Source: Gimesia chilikensis
GTDB lineage: Bacteria > Planctomycetota > Planctomycetia > Planctomycetales > Planctomycetaceae
DNA length: 64,000 nt
Direction of reading: 5' to 3'
NCBI RefSeq assembly: GCF_007744075.1
Contig: NZ_CP036266.1
Coordinates: 1,729,655 to 1,793,654, forward strand
In this document: positions 26,913 through 35,651 of the stretch, piece after piece
Layout of the letters: each line of letters starts with the position of its first letter
How positions within the stretch are numbered: position 1 is the stretch's first letter
Translations under genes and position numbers: made by a program
Notes under the pieces: model-generated
Seen by the model: only the letters and a program-made list of their open reading frames with translations
What the model was told of the DNA's origin: nothing
Database searches by the model: none

Positions 26913-28184
26913 ATGAGTGAGATTTCTTCCCAGTCAATTCGACAGCAGGTCGATGCGATCTATCAGCGCGAATCGCGGCGGGTGTTCGCGACACTGATCC
27001 GACTGCTGGGGGACTTTGATCTGGCAGAAGAAGCCATGCACGATGCCTTTACCGCGGCGGTGGTGCAATGGGAGGAGACGGGTATTCCCGATCAACCTCG
27101 GGCCTGGCTGGTTTCCACGGGGCGTTTCAAAGCCATCGACAGTCTTCGCCGTCGGGCTCGTTTCGATGAAGCACAACAGGAAGTCGTACAACGACTGGAA
27201 GGCGTTGCCGCACAGAATGCCGACCGCTCTGAGCAGGATGTGGAAGACGACCGACTGCGGCTGATCTTCACCTGCTGTCACCCGGCGATTGCCCCCCAGA
27301 TGCAGGTGCCGCTGACACTCCGCGAGGTCTGTGGTCTGACGACGGAAGAGATTGCGAGTGCATTTCTGACATCTCCCTCCACGATGGCGCAGCGGATCGT
27401 CCGCGGTAAAGCGAAGATCCGGGACGCAAATATTCCGTATGTGATTCCGGAACGATCCGAGTTGCCCGAACGACTGGATGCTGTGCTGACGGTGGTCTAC
27501 CTGGTGTTTAACGAAGGCTATGCAGCTTCCTCCGGGGATACACTGACCAGGCGGGATCTGTCAGAAGAGGCGATCCGGCTGGGCCGACTGCTCGCGGAAC
27601 TGCTGGATGATACCGAGGTGATGGGTCTCCTGGCTCTGATGCTGCTGCACGAATCACGGCGGGAGTCCCGGACAACGGCAGAGGGAGATTTGATTCTGCT
27701 GGAAGATCAGGATCGAAGTCTCTGGGATCGGGAGAAAATACGTGAGGGAATCGCACTGGTCGAACGCGCAATCGCCTCGGGGGAGGTGGGGAGCTACACG
27801 ATTCAGGCAGCGATCTCAGCCGTACACGCGGGAGCGCCGAGTGCTGCTGCGACAGACTGGACGCGGATTGTGGAATGGTACGATCTGTTGTTGCAGGCGA
27901 CACCTTCCCCGATTGTCGAATTGAACCGGGCGGTCGCGGTCGCGATGCAACAGGGGCCTGATGCGGGAGTGGAACTGATCGACGCGATCCTGGCGCGGGG
28001 GGAACTGAGTGAATATCACCTGGTCTATGCGGCACGCGCCGATCTCTGTCGTCGGTCGGGACGGGATGCTGAAGCGCGGACCGCTTACGAACAGGCCCTG
28101 TCTTTAGTGAATCAGGCTTCGGAGCGGAGGTTCCTGGTAAAACGGCTGCAGGAACTGGACGAGAGCCGCATCGCTCCTGAATGA
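26913..28184 (+). CDS. ECF42-type RNA polymerase sigma factor with C-terminal TPR-like extension
   Basis: The protein is 423 residues. Sigma-2 region (about 20-85, GDFDLAEEAMHDAFTAAV) and sigma-4 region (about 130-172, LTLREVCGLTTEEIASAFL) form a short ECF core. A helical DUF6596/TPR-like extension (about 185-423) follows. This layout and the following DGPF/YCII genes are the known mark of ECF42 sigma factors. No anti-sigma gene is adjacent, as usual for this group; the extension is thought to control activity. It most likely activates the small genes from 28409 to 32619. The signal is unknown. Confidence 0.92.
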   Translation: MSEISSQSIRQQVDAIYQRESRRVFATLIRLLGDFDLAEEAMHDAFTAAVVQWEETGIPDQPRAWLVSTGRFKAIDSLRRRARFDEAQQEVVQRLEGVAAQNADRSEQDVEDDRLRLIFTCCHPAIAPQMQVPLTLREVCGLTTEEIASAFLTSPSTMAQRIVRGKAKIRDANIPYVIPERSELPERLDAVLTVVYLVFNEGYAASSGDTLTRRDLSEEAIRLGRLLAELLDDTEVMGLLALMLLHESRRESRTTAEGDLILLEDQDRSLWDREKIREGIALVERAIASGEVGSYTIQAAISAVHAGAPSAAATDWTRIVEWYDLLLQATPSPIVELNRAVAVAMQQGPDAGVELIDAILARGELSEYHLVYAARADLCRRSGRDAEARTAYEQALSLVNQASERRFLVKRLQELDESRIAPE

Positions 28185-28304
28185 TGGTTAGAGAATGCTT
28201 ACTGTGGAACTGGTTGTAAAGTGCATTCAGGTAGTGGCTTAGGGCTGTGGATGTCTTGCGGGACAACGGTGTTTGACCCGTTTTTCAAAAAAATAACAGC
28301 TGGT

Positions 28305-28332
28305 TGTCGATTGGGGGGGACGGTCGTTCGAC
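28305..28332 (+). promoter_or_regulatory. Candidate ECF42 promoter for the DGPF cluster
   Basis: TGTCGA (28305-28310), an 18-base spacer and CGAC (28329-28332) lie about 80 bases before the first VOC gene. From memory, the ECF42 consensus described in Streptomyces is TGTCGA with CGA/TC at -10. I found no second copy ahead of the other cluster genes, which fits one long transcript. Confidence 0.6.
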
Positions 28333-28408
28333 TACTTCATAAACGGGGGCTGGCAGACAGTCTGAGGCTCTCGTCCCTTATCGAAACGACCTTCAGTCAC
28401 AGGAGAAT

Positions 28409-28894
28409 ATGATGAACAGTTCCAGCGTTAAACCAATTCCCGCAGGCATGCACAGTATCACTCCCCATCTGGCTTGTTCGAATGCAGCCGAGGCCATTGA
28501 GTTTTATAAAAAGGCTTTTGGCGCCGAGGAACTGATGCGGCTGCCCGGACCGGATGGCAAACTGGTCCATGCCTGTCTGAAGATCGGTGATTCCCAGATC
28601 ATGCTGGCCGACGTACGCGAAGAATGTGGGATGAAAGGACCGGATGCGCTGGGAGGAACGCCGGTTTCCATTCATTTGCAGGTCGAGGATGTGGATGCGG
28701 TCTTCAATCAGGCAATTGAAGCCGGTGCGACTTTGATTATGCCGGTCATGGAGATGTTCTGGGGCGACCGCTACGGCCAGGTGGACGATCCCTTTGGTCA
28801 TCGCTGGTCTGTGGCGACGCATGTGCGTGATCTGAGTTATGAAGAGATTCAGGCAGGCATGCTGGCGATGTTCGAACAGAATCAGAACGGCTGA
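28409..28894 (+). CDS. VOC-family (PhnB/glyoxalase-like) protein
   Basis: This 161-residue cytosolic protein has the VOC (glyoxalase fold) of the PhnB group. It shows AIEFYKKAFGAEEL in the first module and YGQVDDPFGHRWSVATH in the second. Many VOC proteins bind a metal and act on small metabolites, but PhnB-like members have no assigned reaction. ATGATG at the start allows either 28409 or 28412; GGAGAAT lies upstream. First gene of the ECF42 target group. Confidence 0.88.
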   Translation: MMNSSSVKPIPAGMHSITPHLACSNAAEAIEFYKKAFGAEELMRLPGPDGKLVHACLKIGDSQIMLADVREECGMKGPDALGGTPVSIHLQVEDVDAVFNQAIEAGATLIMPVMEMFWGDRYGQVDDPFGHRWSVATHVRDLSYEEIQAGMLAMFEQNQNG

Positions 28895-28945
28895 TACCAG
28901 GGCCGTTTTCCATCTCGTTGACAATCAAAAGAGAAGAGCAGCACG

Positions 28946-29428
28946 ATGTCAGATATTCCGAAAATCTCCCCCTTCCTCTGGTTCGACAACAACGCAGAAG
29001 AGGCCATCGATTATTACACTTCGATTTTCAAGAACTCGAAACGCTTCGATGTGTCGCGTTACGGCGAAGGGGGACCGGGGCCCGCGGGGTCGGTGATGGT
29101 CGCTGCTTTTGAACTGGAAGGCCAGCGGTTTACCGCGTTGAACGGCGGTCCCCTGTTCAAGTTCAACGAAGCCGTTTCGTTCGTGGTGAACTGCGACAGT
29201 CAGGACGAGATCGACGAATACTGGGAAAAACTGTCAGCGGGAGGCGAACCGGGCCAGTGTGGCTGGCTCAAAGACCGGTTCGGCCTTTCCTGGCAGATCG
29301 TGCCGACAATCCTGCCCGAGTTGATGCAGACGGGAGATGCGGAGAAAACCGGTCGGGTGATGGCGGCATTGATGCAGATGACGAAGCTGGAGATCGATGG
29401 GTTGCAACGGGCCTTTGATGGGGCCTGA
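28946..29428 (+). CDS. VOC-family (3-dmu-9_3-mt type) protein
   Basis: This 160-residue protein has the 3-dmu-9_3-mt/PhnB group of the VOC fold. Its pattern starts FLWFDNNAEEAIDYYTSIF, then GPAGSVMVAAFELEGQ, and CGWLKDRFGLSWQIVP. It lies 51 bases after the preceding VOC gene on the same strand and is a tandem relative of it. Genes of this type are regular partners of ECF42. No reaction is assigned. Confidence 0.88.
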   Translation: MSDIPKISPFLWFDNNAEEAIDYYTSIFKNSKRFDVSRYGEGGPGPAGSVMVAAFELEGQRFTALNGGPLFKFNEAVSFVVNCDSQDEIDEYWEKLSAGGEPGQCGWLKDRFGLSWQIVPTILPELMQTGDAEKTGRVMAALMQMTKLEIDGLQRAFDGA

Positions 29429-29491
29429 TCGAGATTACTCAAATCGAGTCATTACGATTTACAATACAACCATTTTCAATGAGGGACGACC

Positions 29492-29878
29492 ATGAGATTT
29501 GTCTGTCTGGGATATTACGATGAAGCATGGATGGAGGGAAAATCGGAAGCAGAACTTTCAGCTGCGATGGAAGAATGTTTTGCCTACGATGACGAACTCC
29601 GGCGGGGAGGCCATTTTCTCGGAGGGCAGGCGCTACAGCATGCCAGCCAGGCGGTGACACTGCGGACCGTGAACGGACAGGTGGATGTGACCGATGGCCC
29701 TTTTGCAGAGACTAAGGAACAGATCGGCGGATTGTTGTTTCTGGAAGCCCGGGATCTGAACCATGCGATCGCTCTGATTTCGCGACATCCGGGCATCGGC
29801 ATGGGACCGTTTGAGATCCGTCCAGTGAATGAAGAGATCAGTGCGCTGATCAAGGAACGGGACGCGGCAATTCAGTAA
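29492..29878 (+). CDS. DGPF/YCII-family protein 1
   Basis: This 128-residue protein has a YCII-like ferredoxin fold with the DGPF motif (D68-G-P-F71, [15 protein letters not shown]). YCII proteins are thought to bind or act on small molecules using a conserved His/Asp pair; the role of the DGPF class is not established. RBS GAGGGACG precedes ATG 29492. It is the first of four DGPF proteins in the ECF42 group. Confidence 0.9.
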   Translation: MRFVCLGYYDEAWMEGKSEAELSAAMEECFAYDDELRRGGHFLGGQALQHASQAVTLRTVNGQVDVTDGPFAETKEQIGGLLFLEARDLNHAIALISRHPGIGMGPFEIRPVNEEISALIKERDAAIQ

Positions 29879-29944
29879 CAGGTAACCGTGCCTCGTAAAG
29901 CATTAGTGTCAAGGTTTTGATCGTTCAATCAGGGGAGAGGAAAG

Positions 29945-30424
29945 ATGTTTGAGAAGCCACAGGCAGAACACGAATGGCTGAAGCAGTTGACTGGCAACTG
30001 GATTGCAGAGACCGAATGCCAGATGGGGCCGGGAGAGCCGACCTATAATTCGGTCGGTGATGTGAACTGCCGCTCTCTGGAGGGGATGTGGTTCCTGATT
30101 GAAGGGGGCGGAGGTGATGAGGAATCCGGTTCCTGGTCGACGCTGATGACGCTGGGATACGATATCAAACTCGGTCAGTATGTCGGTAGTTTTGCGGGGT
30201 CGATGATGTCTTGTCTCTGGTCCTACCAGGGAGGTCTGGATGCGACAGGACGTAAACTGACGCTGGACACAGTGGGGCCGAAGTGCGGAAGCGAAGGAAC
30301 CACGTCTTATAAAGATGCGATCGAAGTGATTGATGAATCCAGGTGGATTCTGACCAGTGAAATGCTGACCGAAGAGGGAGAGTGGCTGCAGATCATGAAG
30401 TCGGAACATCGACGGAAAAACTAG
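29945..30424 (+). CDS. DUF1579-family protein
   Basis: This 159-residue cytosolic protein matches the DUF1579 pattern: EHEWLKQLTGNWIAETECQM at the start, then DVNCRSLEGMWFLIEGG, GSWSTLMTLGYD and a strand-rich C-terminus. The fold is a lipocalin-like barrel and the role is unknown. DUF1579 genes are repeatedly found beside DGPF and ECF42 genes, so the same control is likely. Confidence 0.85.
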   Translation: MFEKPQAEHEWLKQLTGNWIAETECQMGPGEPTYNSVGDVNCRSLEGMWFLIEGGGGDEESGSWSTLMTLGYDIKLGQYVGSFAGSMMSCLWSYQGGLDATGRKLTLDTVGPKCGSEGTTSYKDAIEVIDESRWILTSEMLTEEGEWLQIMKSEHRRKN

Positions 30425-30441
30425 TACGGGAGTGAGTGAAG

Positions 30442-30801
30442 ATGAAATATCTGTTGCTGGTCTATGCGACTCCCGATGCCTGGGAGCCGGATGAACGTAA
30501 GGTGGCTTTGGGAGAGTCTGTCGACTTGTGTCATACGTTGCACAGCCGGAACCAGTACTGTTCCGCAGCGCCGCTGGAACCGGTCGAGACGGCCGTCAGT
30601 GTGCGGGTGCGTGAGGGAGAGGCACTGGTGACCGATGGTCCATTTGCGGAAACCACCGAACACCTGGGAGGCTACTTCCTGGTTGATGTGGATTCGATGG
30701 ACGCGGCGGTCGAGATCGCCAAACAGATCCCCGGCGCCCGACGGGGAACTGTAGAGGTGCGTCCTCTCGTTGAGGTTCCCAACCTGCCTGCGGGAAAATA
30801 G
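30442..30801 (+). CDS. DGPF/YCII-family protein 2
   Basis: This 119-residue protein starts MKYLLLVYATPDAW and contains D65-G-P-F68 ([16 protein letters not shown]). The motif, length and strand pattern are typical of the DGPF class. A GTG six bases upstream is possible, but ATG 30442 gives the usual N-terminus. Closely related to the next gene, so the two look like a tandem duplication. Confidence 0.9.
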   Translation: MKYLLLVYATPDAWEPDERKVALGESVDLCHTLHSRNQYCSAAPLEPVETAVSVRVREGEALVTDGPFAETTEHLGGYFLVDVDSMDAAVEIAKQIPGARRGTVEVRPLVEVPNLPAGK

Positions 30802-30856
30802 TGTATTATCTGAAGCCGTTCAATCTGAGATCAACGGGGAGTGAAAAGGAATCGTT

Positions 30857-31216
30857 ATGAAATACATGTTGCTGATTTACGGTACGGAAAGCTGCTGGAC
30901 CGAAGCAGAACGGTCAGCCTGCATGCAGGAATCGATGGAGATCTGCCACGAATTGAACGAGCAGGGTAAATACCTGGCATCGTCGCCTTTGCATCCGGTG
31001 TCGACTGCGACCTGTGTGCGGGTACGCGAAGACCGGAAGATGGTAACTGACGGCCCGTTCGCCGAGACGGTAGAGCAACTGGGGGGGTACTATGTGATTG
31101 ATGTCGACAATCTGGATGAGGCGATTGCGATCGCGGAGCGTTTGCCCCCGGCCAAGAAGGGGACGGTTGAGATTCGACCGATTTTTGAGCTGCCGGAAAT
31201 TGAAGTGAAACGATAA
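30857..31216 (+). CDS. DGPF/YCII-family protein 3
   Basis: This 119-residue protein starts MKYMLLIYGTESCW and contains D65-G-P-F68 ([17 protein letters not shown]). Its length and motif position equal those of the preceding gene, which indicates tandem duplication and divergence. It carries several cysteines (13, 22, 30, 53), unlike its twin. Role unknown; most likely under the ECF42 factor. Confidence 0.9.
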   Translation: MKYMLLIYGTESCWTEAERSACMQESMEICHELNEQGKYLASSPLHPVSTATCVRVREDRKMVTDGPFAETVEQLGGYYVIDVDNLDEAIAIAERLPPAKKGTVEIRPIFELPEIEVKR

Positions 31217-31269
31217 CAGAGTCTGAAATACAGAATACTCAAATAAGACATCAGCAGAGGAGTGGGACA

Positions 31270-31704
31270 ATGAAAGTGATGGTGATGGTCAAAGCGTCAA
31301 AGAGTTCAGAAGCGGGCGAAATGCCCAGCGAGGAACTGCTGACCGCGATGGGTAATTTTAACGAAGAACTGGTGAAGGCCGGGATCATGTTGTCGGGGGA
31401 TGGGCTGCGTCCCAGTTCGGCAGGAGTCCGGATCCGTTTTTCGGGTGCGGAACGAACGGTGATTGACGGGCCGTTTGCGGAGACGAAAGAACTGGTTGCG
31501 GGCTACTGGGTCTGGAAGGTGAAGTCGATGGAAGAAGCGATTGAGTGGGCGAAACGCTGTCCGAATCCGATGCCGGAAGAATCGGATCTGGAAATCCGCC
31601 CCTTCTTTGAGATGGAAGATTTTGGTGATGCGATGACGCCGGAACTGAAAGAGCAGGAACAGCGCATCGCGGAAGCAGCCGAGAAACTGGATCAGCAGGG
31701 TTAA
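31270..31704 (+). CDS. DGPF/YCII-family protein 4
   Basis: This 144-residue protein has D66-G-P-F69 ([17 protein letters not shown]) and a longer C-terminal helix (ELKEQEQRIAEAAEKLDQQG) than the other three. It starts MKVMVMVKASKSSEAG, the second known N-terminal form of the family. AGAGGAG precedes the start. It is co-directional with gaps of tens of bases to its neighbours. Confidence 0.9.
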   Translation: MKVMVMVKASKSSEAGEMPSEELLTAMGNFNEELVKAGIMLSGDGLRPSSAGVRIRFSGAERTVIDGPFAETKELVAGYWVWKVKSMEEAIEWAKRCPNPMPEESDLEIRPFFEMEDFGDAMTPELKEQEQRIAEAAEKLDQQG

Positions 31705-31735
31705 AGAGACTCTGCTCAGATAGAATGAAGATATC

Positions 31736-32143
31736 ATGTCAAAAAAAATCTATGTGAATCTGCCCGTCAGCGATCTGGCCAGATCGATCGCCTTTTATCA
31801 GGCCGTGGGCTACTCGATCAACGAAAAATGGACCGATGAGACAGCGGCTTGTGTCGTGATCAGTGAGGATATCCATGCTATGCTGTTGACGCATGCCCGT
31901 TTCAGTGATTTCACGCCGAATGAAATCTGTAATGCGAAGCAACAGACCGAAGTGCTGCTCGCGCTTGGCTGCGAGAGTCGGGACGAGGTGGATGAACTGG
32001 TGCGCAAGGCTGTTGCCGCGGGGGGGAATACTTATAATGAACCTCAGGACCATGGCTTTATGTACGGACATGGATACCAGGATCCGGATGGACATATCTG
32101 GGAAGTCTTTTATATGGATCCTGCAGCCGTTGAGTCGACTTGA
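31736..32143 (+). CDS. VOC-family protein (lactoylglutathione lyase-like)
   Basis: This 135-residue protein has the single-chain VOC fold: KIYVNLPVSDLARSIAFYQAVGYSI, an EVLLALGCESRDEVDELV helix and YQDPDGHIWEVFYMD at the C-terminus. The His and Glu in the last motif fit a metal-binding position. The substrate is unknown. It is the third VOC protein in the ECF42 cluster and is 31 bases after the fourth DGPF gene. Confidence 0.86.
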   Translation: MSKKIYVNLPVSDLARSIAFYQAVGYSINEKWTDETAACVVISEDIHAMLLTHARFSDFTPNEICNAKQQTEVLLALGCESRDEVDELVRKAVAAGGNTYNEPQDHGFMYGHGYQDPDGHIWEVFYMDPAAVEST

Positions 32144-32211
32144 ATCGCGGCAGTGAGTACGCAGCAGTAAAGATCCTCCTGGCCCTTTCATTTTTCAGAT
32201 GGGAAATCGAC

Positions 32212-32619
32212 ATGAATGAAGCAACTTCACCGCTGGTAAAAACACCTCGCGCTCTGGTCTGGATCGGTCGCCTGCTGGCGCTCCCGGTGGTGTTCCTGTT
32301 TGGAATGAGCACCGTGATGAAATTCAAAGGGGGGCCGGAAATGACTGACGGGATGGCCAAACTGGGGCTGCCGGAATCGATGATTTTACCGTTGGCGATT
32401 CTGGAACTGGTCTGCCTGGTGCTGTACCTGGTTCCCTGGACTGCGGTGCTGGGAGCGATTCTGTTGACCGGCTACCTGGGAGGTGCGATCTGCACACACT
32501 GGCGGGTGGGGGATCCGTTTGTGGTCCAGGCCGGTCTGGGGGTCGTGCTCTGGCTCAGCGTGTACTTGCGTGATCGTCGCCTCTGGCAGTTGATTCCGTT
32601 TCGTGGACTTGCGGGATAA
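32212..32619 (+). CDS. DoxX-family small membrane protein
   Basis: The protein is 135 residues. Four predicted helices (about 15-35, 55-75, 78-97, 104-120) and the pattern GRLLALPVVFLFGMSTVMKF, GYLGGAICTHW fit DoxX-like proteins. These occur in stress and redox clusters, often with ECF42-type genes. ATG 32212 is preferred to an in-frame TTG at 32140, because the upstream addition is not family-like. It seems to be the last gene of the cluster. Confidence 0.85.
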   Translation: MNEATSPLVKTPRALVWIGRLLALPVVFLFGMSTVMKFKGGPEMTDGMAKLGLPESMILPLAILELVCLVLYLVPWTAVLGAILLTGYLGGAICTHWRVGDPFVVQAGLGVVLWLSVYLRDRRLWQLIPFRGLAG

Positions 32620-32659
32620 GTGCCTCCCGCAAAACACGGACCACGTGGCATAAGCTGAT

Positions 32660-33823
32660 TCAATCGGTGTTCAGGGTGGAGAGATCCTTGAACGGTTTTT
32701 TGAATGGCTTGTCGGCGGTGTAGCGGTGTGAGGTCATCCAGGAGAACTCGCGTTTTTTGATATTTGCCGGGTCGGGTTCGGGGAGGATTTCGCCATCGGC
32801 TTCCACATACGCGGTTCGCACAACGCGGACCGGTTTGAGCGCGGGGGGCGCGAGTTGATAGTCGGTCCCGCGTGTTAAGAGCAGCCAGCTGTTTTCGCGA
32901 AAACCGGAGAGGGTCCGCTCGCGGGCGGCTTGTGTGAGCGCTGTTTTCTGCTCCGCGGTCAACTCTTTATCGGACTGAATCTGTTTCGCCAGTTTCTGGG
33001 TCTCCGAGAGATCGAAGCTGATCCAGCCATACGGGGGGAGATAGGCTTCCATCTTACAGTGCGAAGGGGAGTTTTTGGGATAGAGGGCCAGTCCGTAGGT
33101 CACGCGGGTCGGGTAGCCTAAGGCGCGTCCCATGGTGGCACAGAGGCCGTGATAATCACTGCAGTGCCCGCGGCGTTGTTCGAAAGCGTGGTTCGCATCG
33201 GCCTGGAGGGAGGCATGGATGTGATCGTAGGTCAGATTCCGGTCAATCCAGTTCATCGCGCCAATCAGGCCAGGGCCTTTGTTCTGAAAGCCGGCGTTGA
33301 TGTTCTGAATCACCTGCTGAAACTGTTCCGGCTGGGCCACGGTCTGCGGCTTCAGATAGGGTTCAAATGAGGAGGGCCACTGTTCGACCCGGGTGACCTG
33401 AGCGGGATCCATGTTCCAATGCAGGTTCCACGCGCGGGCTTTGAAGCGATGGGTGATGATCTGGGCGCCGTGGGGATCGTGAAATTCAAAGTAAGCGAAG
33501 CGGTTGCCATAGACGGGTTCGTTACTGATTTGGGGAGAAACCTGCTGGGGAAAGGTCGTGAATTCGCTGGCCTCGATTTCCTGGGCCGCATCGGTCTGCG
33601 GGACGGGAACCCAGACCTTGAGGACTTTGCAGTGGTAAGGAGGCGTGACGATGACTGAGAATTCGACCTCGTGGTTAACGGGATCACTCTTTTTTACCTG
33701 GTAAGGGAGGTCCGCTCGAAGAGACTTCGATTCCGGTTTCTCGGCCTGTGCATGCAGAGAAATGGTCAGTAATGCCAGCAGGAAGTAAGTCGCAATCTTG
33801 AGGCGATTCTGGTTCTGAGTCAT
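32660..33823 (-). CDS. Exported transglutaminase-like protein
   Basis: This 387-residue protein has a signal peptide (1-26, LLTISLHAQA). The transglutaminase-like core (about 180-300) has the Cys-His-Asp type triad: GHCSDYHGLCATMGRALGYPTRV with the catalytic Cys, then SHCKMEAYLPPYGWISFDLSE with His and Asp. Such bacterial proteins are usually cysteine proteases or amidases rather than true transglutaminases. An N-terminal beta domain (30-160) is separate. Convergent with the DoxX gene; divergent from the OsmC gene, so a shared upstream region is likely. Confidence 0.87.
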   Translation of the reverse strand: MTQNQNRLKIATYFLLALLTISLHAQAEKPESKSLRADLPYQVKKSDPVNHEVEFSVIVTPPYHCKVLKVWVPVPQTDAAQEIEASEFTTFPQQVSPQISNEPVYGNRFAYFEFHDPHGAQIITHRFKARAWNLHWNMDPAQVTRVEQWPSSFEPYLKPQTVAQPEQFQQVIQNINAGFQNKGPGLIGAMNWIDRNLTYDHIHASLQADANHAFEQRRGHCSDYHGLCATMGRALGYPTRVTYGLALYPKNSPSHCKMEAYLPPYGWISFDLSETQKLAKQIQSDKELTAEQKTALTQAARERTLSGFRENSWLLLTRGTDYQLAPPALKPVRVVRTAYVEADGEILPEPDPANIKKREFSWMTSHRYTADKPFKKPFKDLSTLNTD

Positions 33824-34051
33824 CCTGTCAGGGCTCCTGGAAAAGAGATCTATGCAAAATTCGCATTAACGTCAGAATGTTAGATTGTAGCGTCTGCGGG
33901 TAGCACTGACAACAGTCTGTTTTCCGGAACATGGTGAAGCGAGGGGCATGGATGAGCTGATTCTGAAAAGTCTCGTGACATTTGCAGTGGGATTTTCTAA
34001 GGTGGGATCTGTGTTTTACTGAATGCAACCTCAAACCAAGGAGGAGATAAG

Positions 34052-34483
34052 ATGTCGATTAAACGTACCGGCTCTGCCGTCTGGCAGGGGGGAATCAAAG
34101 ATGGAAAAGGGACCGTGTCGACCGCCAGTGGTGCGCTGCAGGAATTACCCTACAGTTTTTCCACGCGATTTGAAGGAGAACAGGGAACGAACCCTGAGGA
34201 ACTGATTGGTGCAGCCCATGCCGGCTGTTTCTCGATGGCGCTCTCCAAGATTCTGGGTGACTCGGATCTGAAGGCGGAGCGGCTGGAGACGACAGCGGAG
34301 GTTTCGCTGAACCAGGTGGAAGGGGGCTTTGCGATTGAATCCATCCATCTGATACTGAAAGCGAAAGTTCCCGGTGCAGATGCCGCGACCGTGGAAGAGC
34401 TGGCTGGGAAGGCGAAAGCCGGTTGTCCGGTTTCCAAACTGTTCAATGCCACGATTACGCTGGATGTGCAGACCGTGGATTAA
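34052..34483 (+). CDS. osmC: OsmC-family peroxidase
   Basis: This 143-residue cytosolic protein has the OsmC/Ohr fold. The two redox cysteines are Cys59 (AAHAGCFSMALS) and Cys125 (AKAGCPVSKLF). The N-terminal KRTGSAVWQGGIKDGKGTVS is typical of OsmC proper rather than Ohr. The protein reduces organic hydroperoxides or hydrogen peroxide using its thiols. AAGGAGG lies before ATG 34052. A long-loop hairpin (34503-34511 with 34568-34576) followed by TTTT may terminate it. Confidence 0.93.
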   Translation: MSIKRTGSAVWQGGIKDGKGTVSTASGALQELPYSFSTRFEGEQGTNPEELIGAAHAGCFSMALSKILGDSDLKAERLETTAEVSLNQVEGGFAIESIHLILKAKVPGADAATVEELAGKAKAGCPVSKLFNATITLDVQTVD

Positions 34484-34502
34484 CCTGCATTGACTCATGC
34501 CA

Positions 34503-34580
34503 AACCGGGACTGGAAACGAATCCTTTGACTGCTGCTCGCGCTCACTTCATAATGGGGATTGGTTCTGTCCCGGTTTTTT
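34503..34580 (+). terminator. Weak candidate terminator after osmC
   Basis: AACCGGGAC (34503-34511) and GTCCCGGTT (34568-34576) can form a perfect 9-bp stem with a long loop, followed by TTTT. Long loops are unusual for terminators. Confidence 0.35.
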
Positions 34581-34605
34581 ATTTCTGCTTTTGAGAGGGC
34601 TGGCG

Positions 34606-35592
34606 ATGCTGTTACATCTGCGATTGATAACCTGGAGTCTGATCTGTCTGTTAATTCTCTCGAGTGGAGCAGGCCGACCGGTGGTCGCGGAAGAGAAGCA
34701 GACGTTGAACGTGCTGTTTATCGGCAACAGCTACACAGCCCGGCACAACCTGGCCCAGGTGGTGAAGCAGATGGCGGAAGCGGGGAATCCGGGACTGACC
34801 TTCAAACCGACGACGGTGATTTATGGTGGTCGGCGGCTGAGGGATCACTGGAACCTGGGTTCACAGAATTTTGTGAAGCTGCATTCCCTGACCAAAGCGG
34901 AAGAAGAGCAGACAATTGCTGACCTGAAAAAGGCAGCCGCAGATAAAGAGAACCGATACGCGCGTGCCGCTTTGAAACGACATCAGGGTCTGATCAAAGA
35001 ACTGGATCAACCTCATCCGAAATGGGATGTGGTGGTGTTACAGTCTTATCGGGATGATGTCAGCGGCGACCCTTCATTATATGCTCAGTATGCACCAAAG
35101 TTCGCGGCCCTGGCGAAGGAGCAGGGAGCTCGTGTGATTCTGTATGAGACGACGCCCGCGACACAGAATAAAAATCCCCTGCGGACGGCTCCGGAAACAG
35201 AGCCGGTAATGAAAAAAGCAAAAGCGATTGCGGCGCTGGCGAAACAGCTCGATGCGAGTGCTGCCCCGATGTCGCTGGTGGGGCTGTATTGTCAGACAGA
35301 ACGTCCGGATCTGACACTGCGGTTCCTGAATGATGCGCATCTGAATCAGACGATGGCCTATCTGACGGCGTGTGCGATTTATGCAGCCCTGTTCGATAAG
35401 AGTCCGGAAGGGCTGCCCGTCGATTCGATTACCGATATCCGGTTCTGGAACAACAAAGATCGGGACAAAGACCGTGACGGCAACCCGATCACGAAAACGT
35501 TTTCTGATAAAGACCGTGCCGAATTACAGAAGGTGGCCTGGAAAGGCTATCAGAAGTTCAAGCAACTCCGCGACGGCAAGGCTGCCAACTGA
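34606..35592 (+). CDS. Exported SGNH-hydrolase-like protein
   Basis: This 328-residue protein has a signal peptide (about 1-29). Block I is LFIGNSYTARHN (about 37-48), with the serine of the GNS motif as likely nucleophile. The C-terminal NDAHLNQTMAYL gives the D-x-H-like end block. SGNH enzymes remove acyl groups from sugars or lipids. The long charged insert (about 90-150) is lineage-specific. ATG 34606 has AGAGGG upstream and begins the signal peptide. The next gene follows after 59 bases, so it leads a three-gene row with the ceramidase- and sialidase-like genes. Confidence 0.8.
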   Translation: MLLHLRLITWSLICLLILSSGAGRPVVAEEKQTLNVLFIGNSYTARHNLAQVVKQMAEAGNPGLTFKPTTVIYGGRRLRDHWNLGSQNFVKLHSLTKAEEEQTIADLKKAAADKENRYARAALKRHQGLIKELDQPHPKWDVVVLQSYRDDVSGDPSLYAQYAPKFAALAKEQGARVILYETTPATQNKNPLRTAPETEPVMKKAKAIAALAKQLDASAAPMSLVGLYCQTERPDLTLRFLNDAHLNQTMAYLTACAIYAALFDKSPEGLPVDSITDIRFWNNKDRDKDRDGNPITKTFSDKDRAELQKVAWKGYQKFKQLRDGKAAN

Positions 35593-35651
35593 ACCGGGCC
35601 GTGCTGCCCTCCCTCCTGAATATGACTTACCCCTGTTAAAGGTTTCCCTCC

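Noticed and set aside
32609..32632. Hairpin TTGCGGG/CCCGCAA at the end of the DoxX gene
   Set aside because: Seven base pairs without a T-run on either strand; too weak to call as a terminator.
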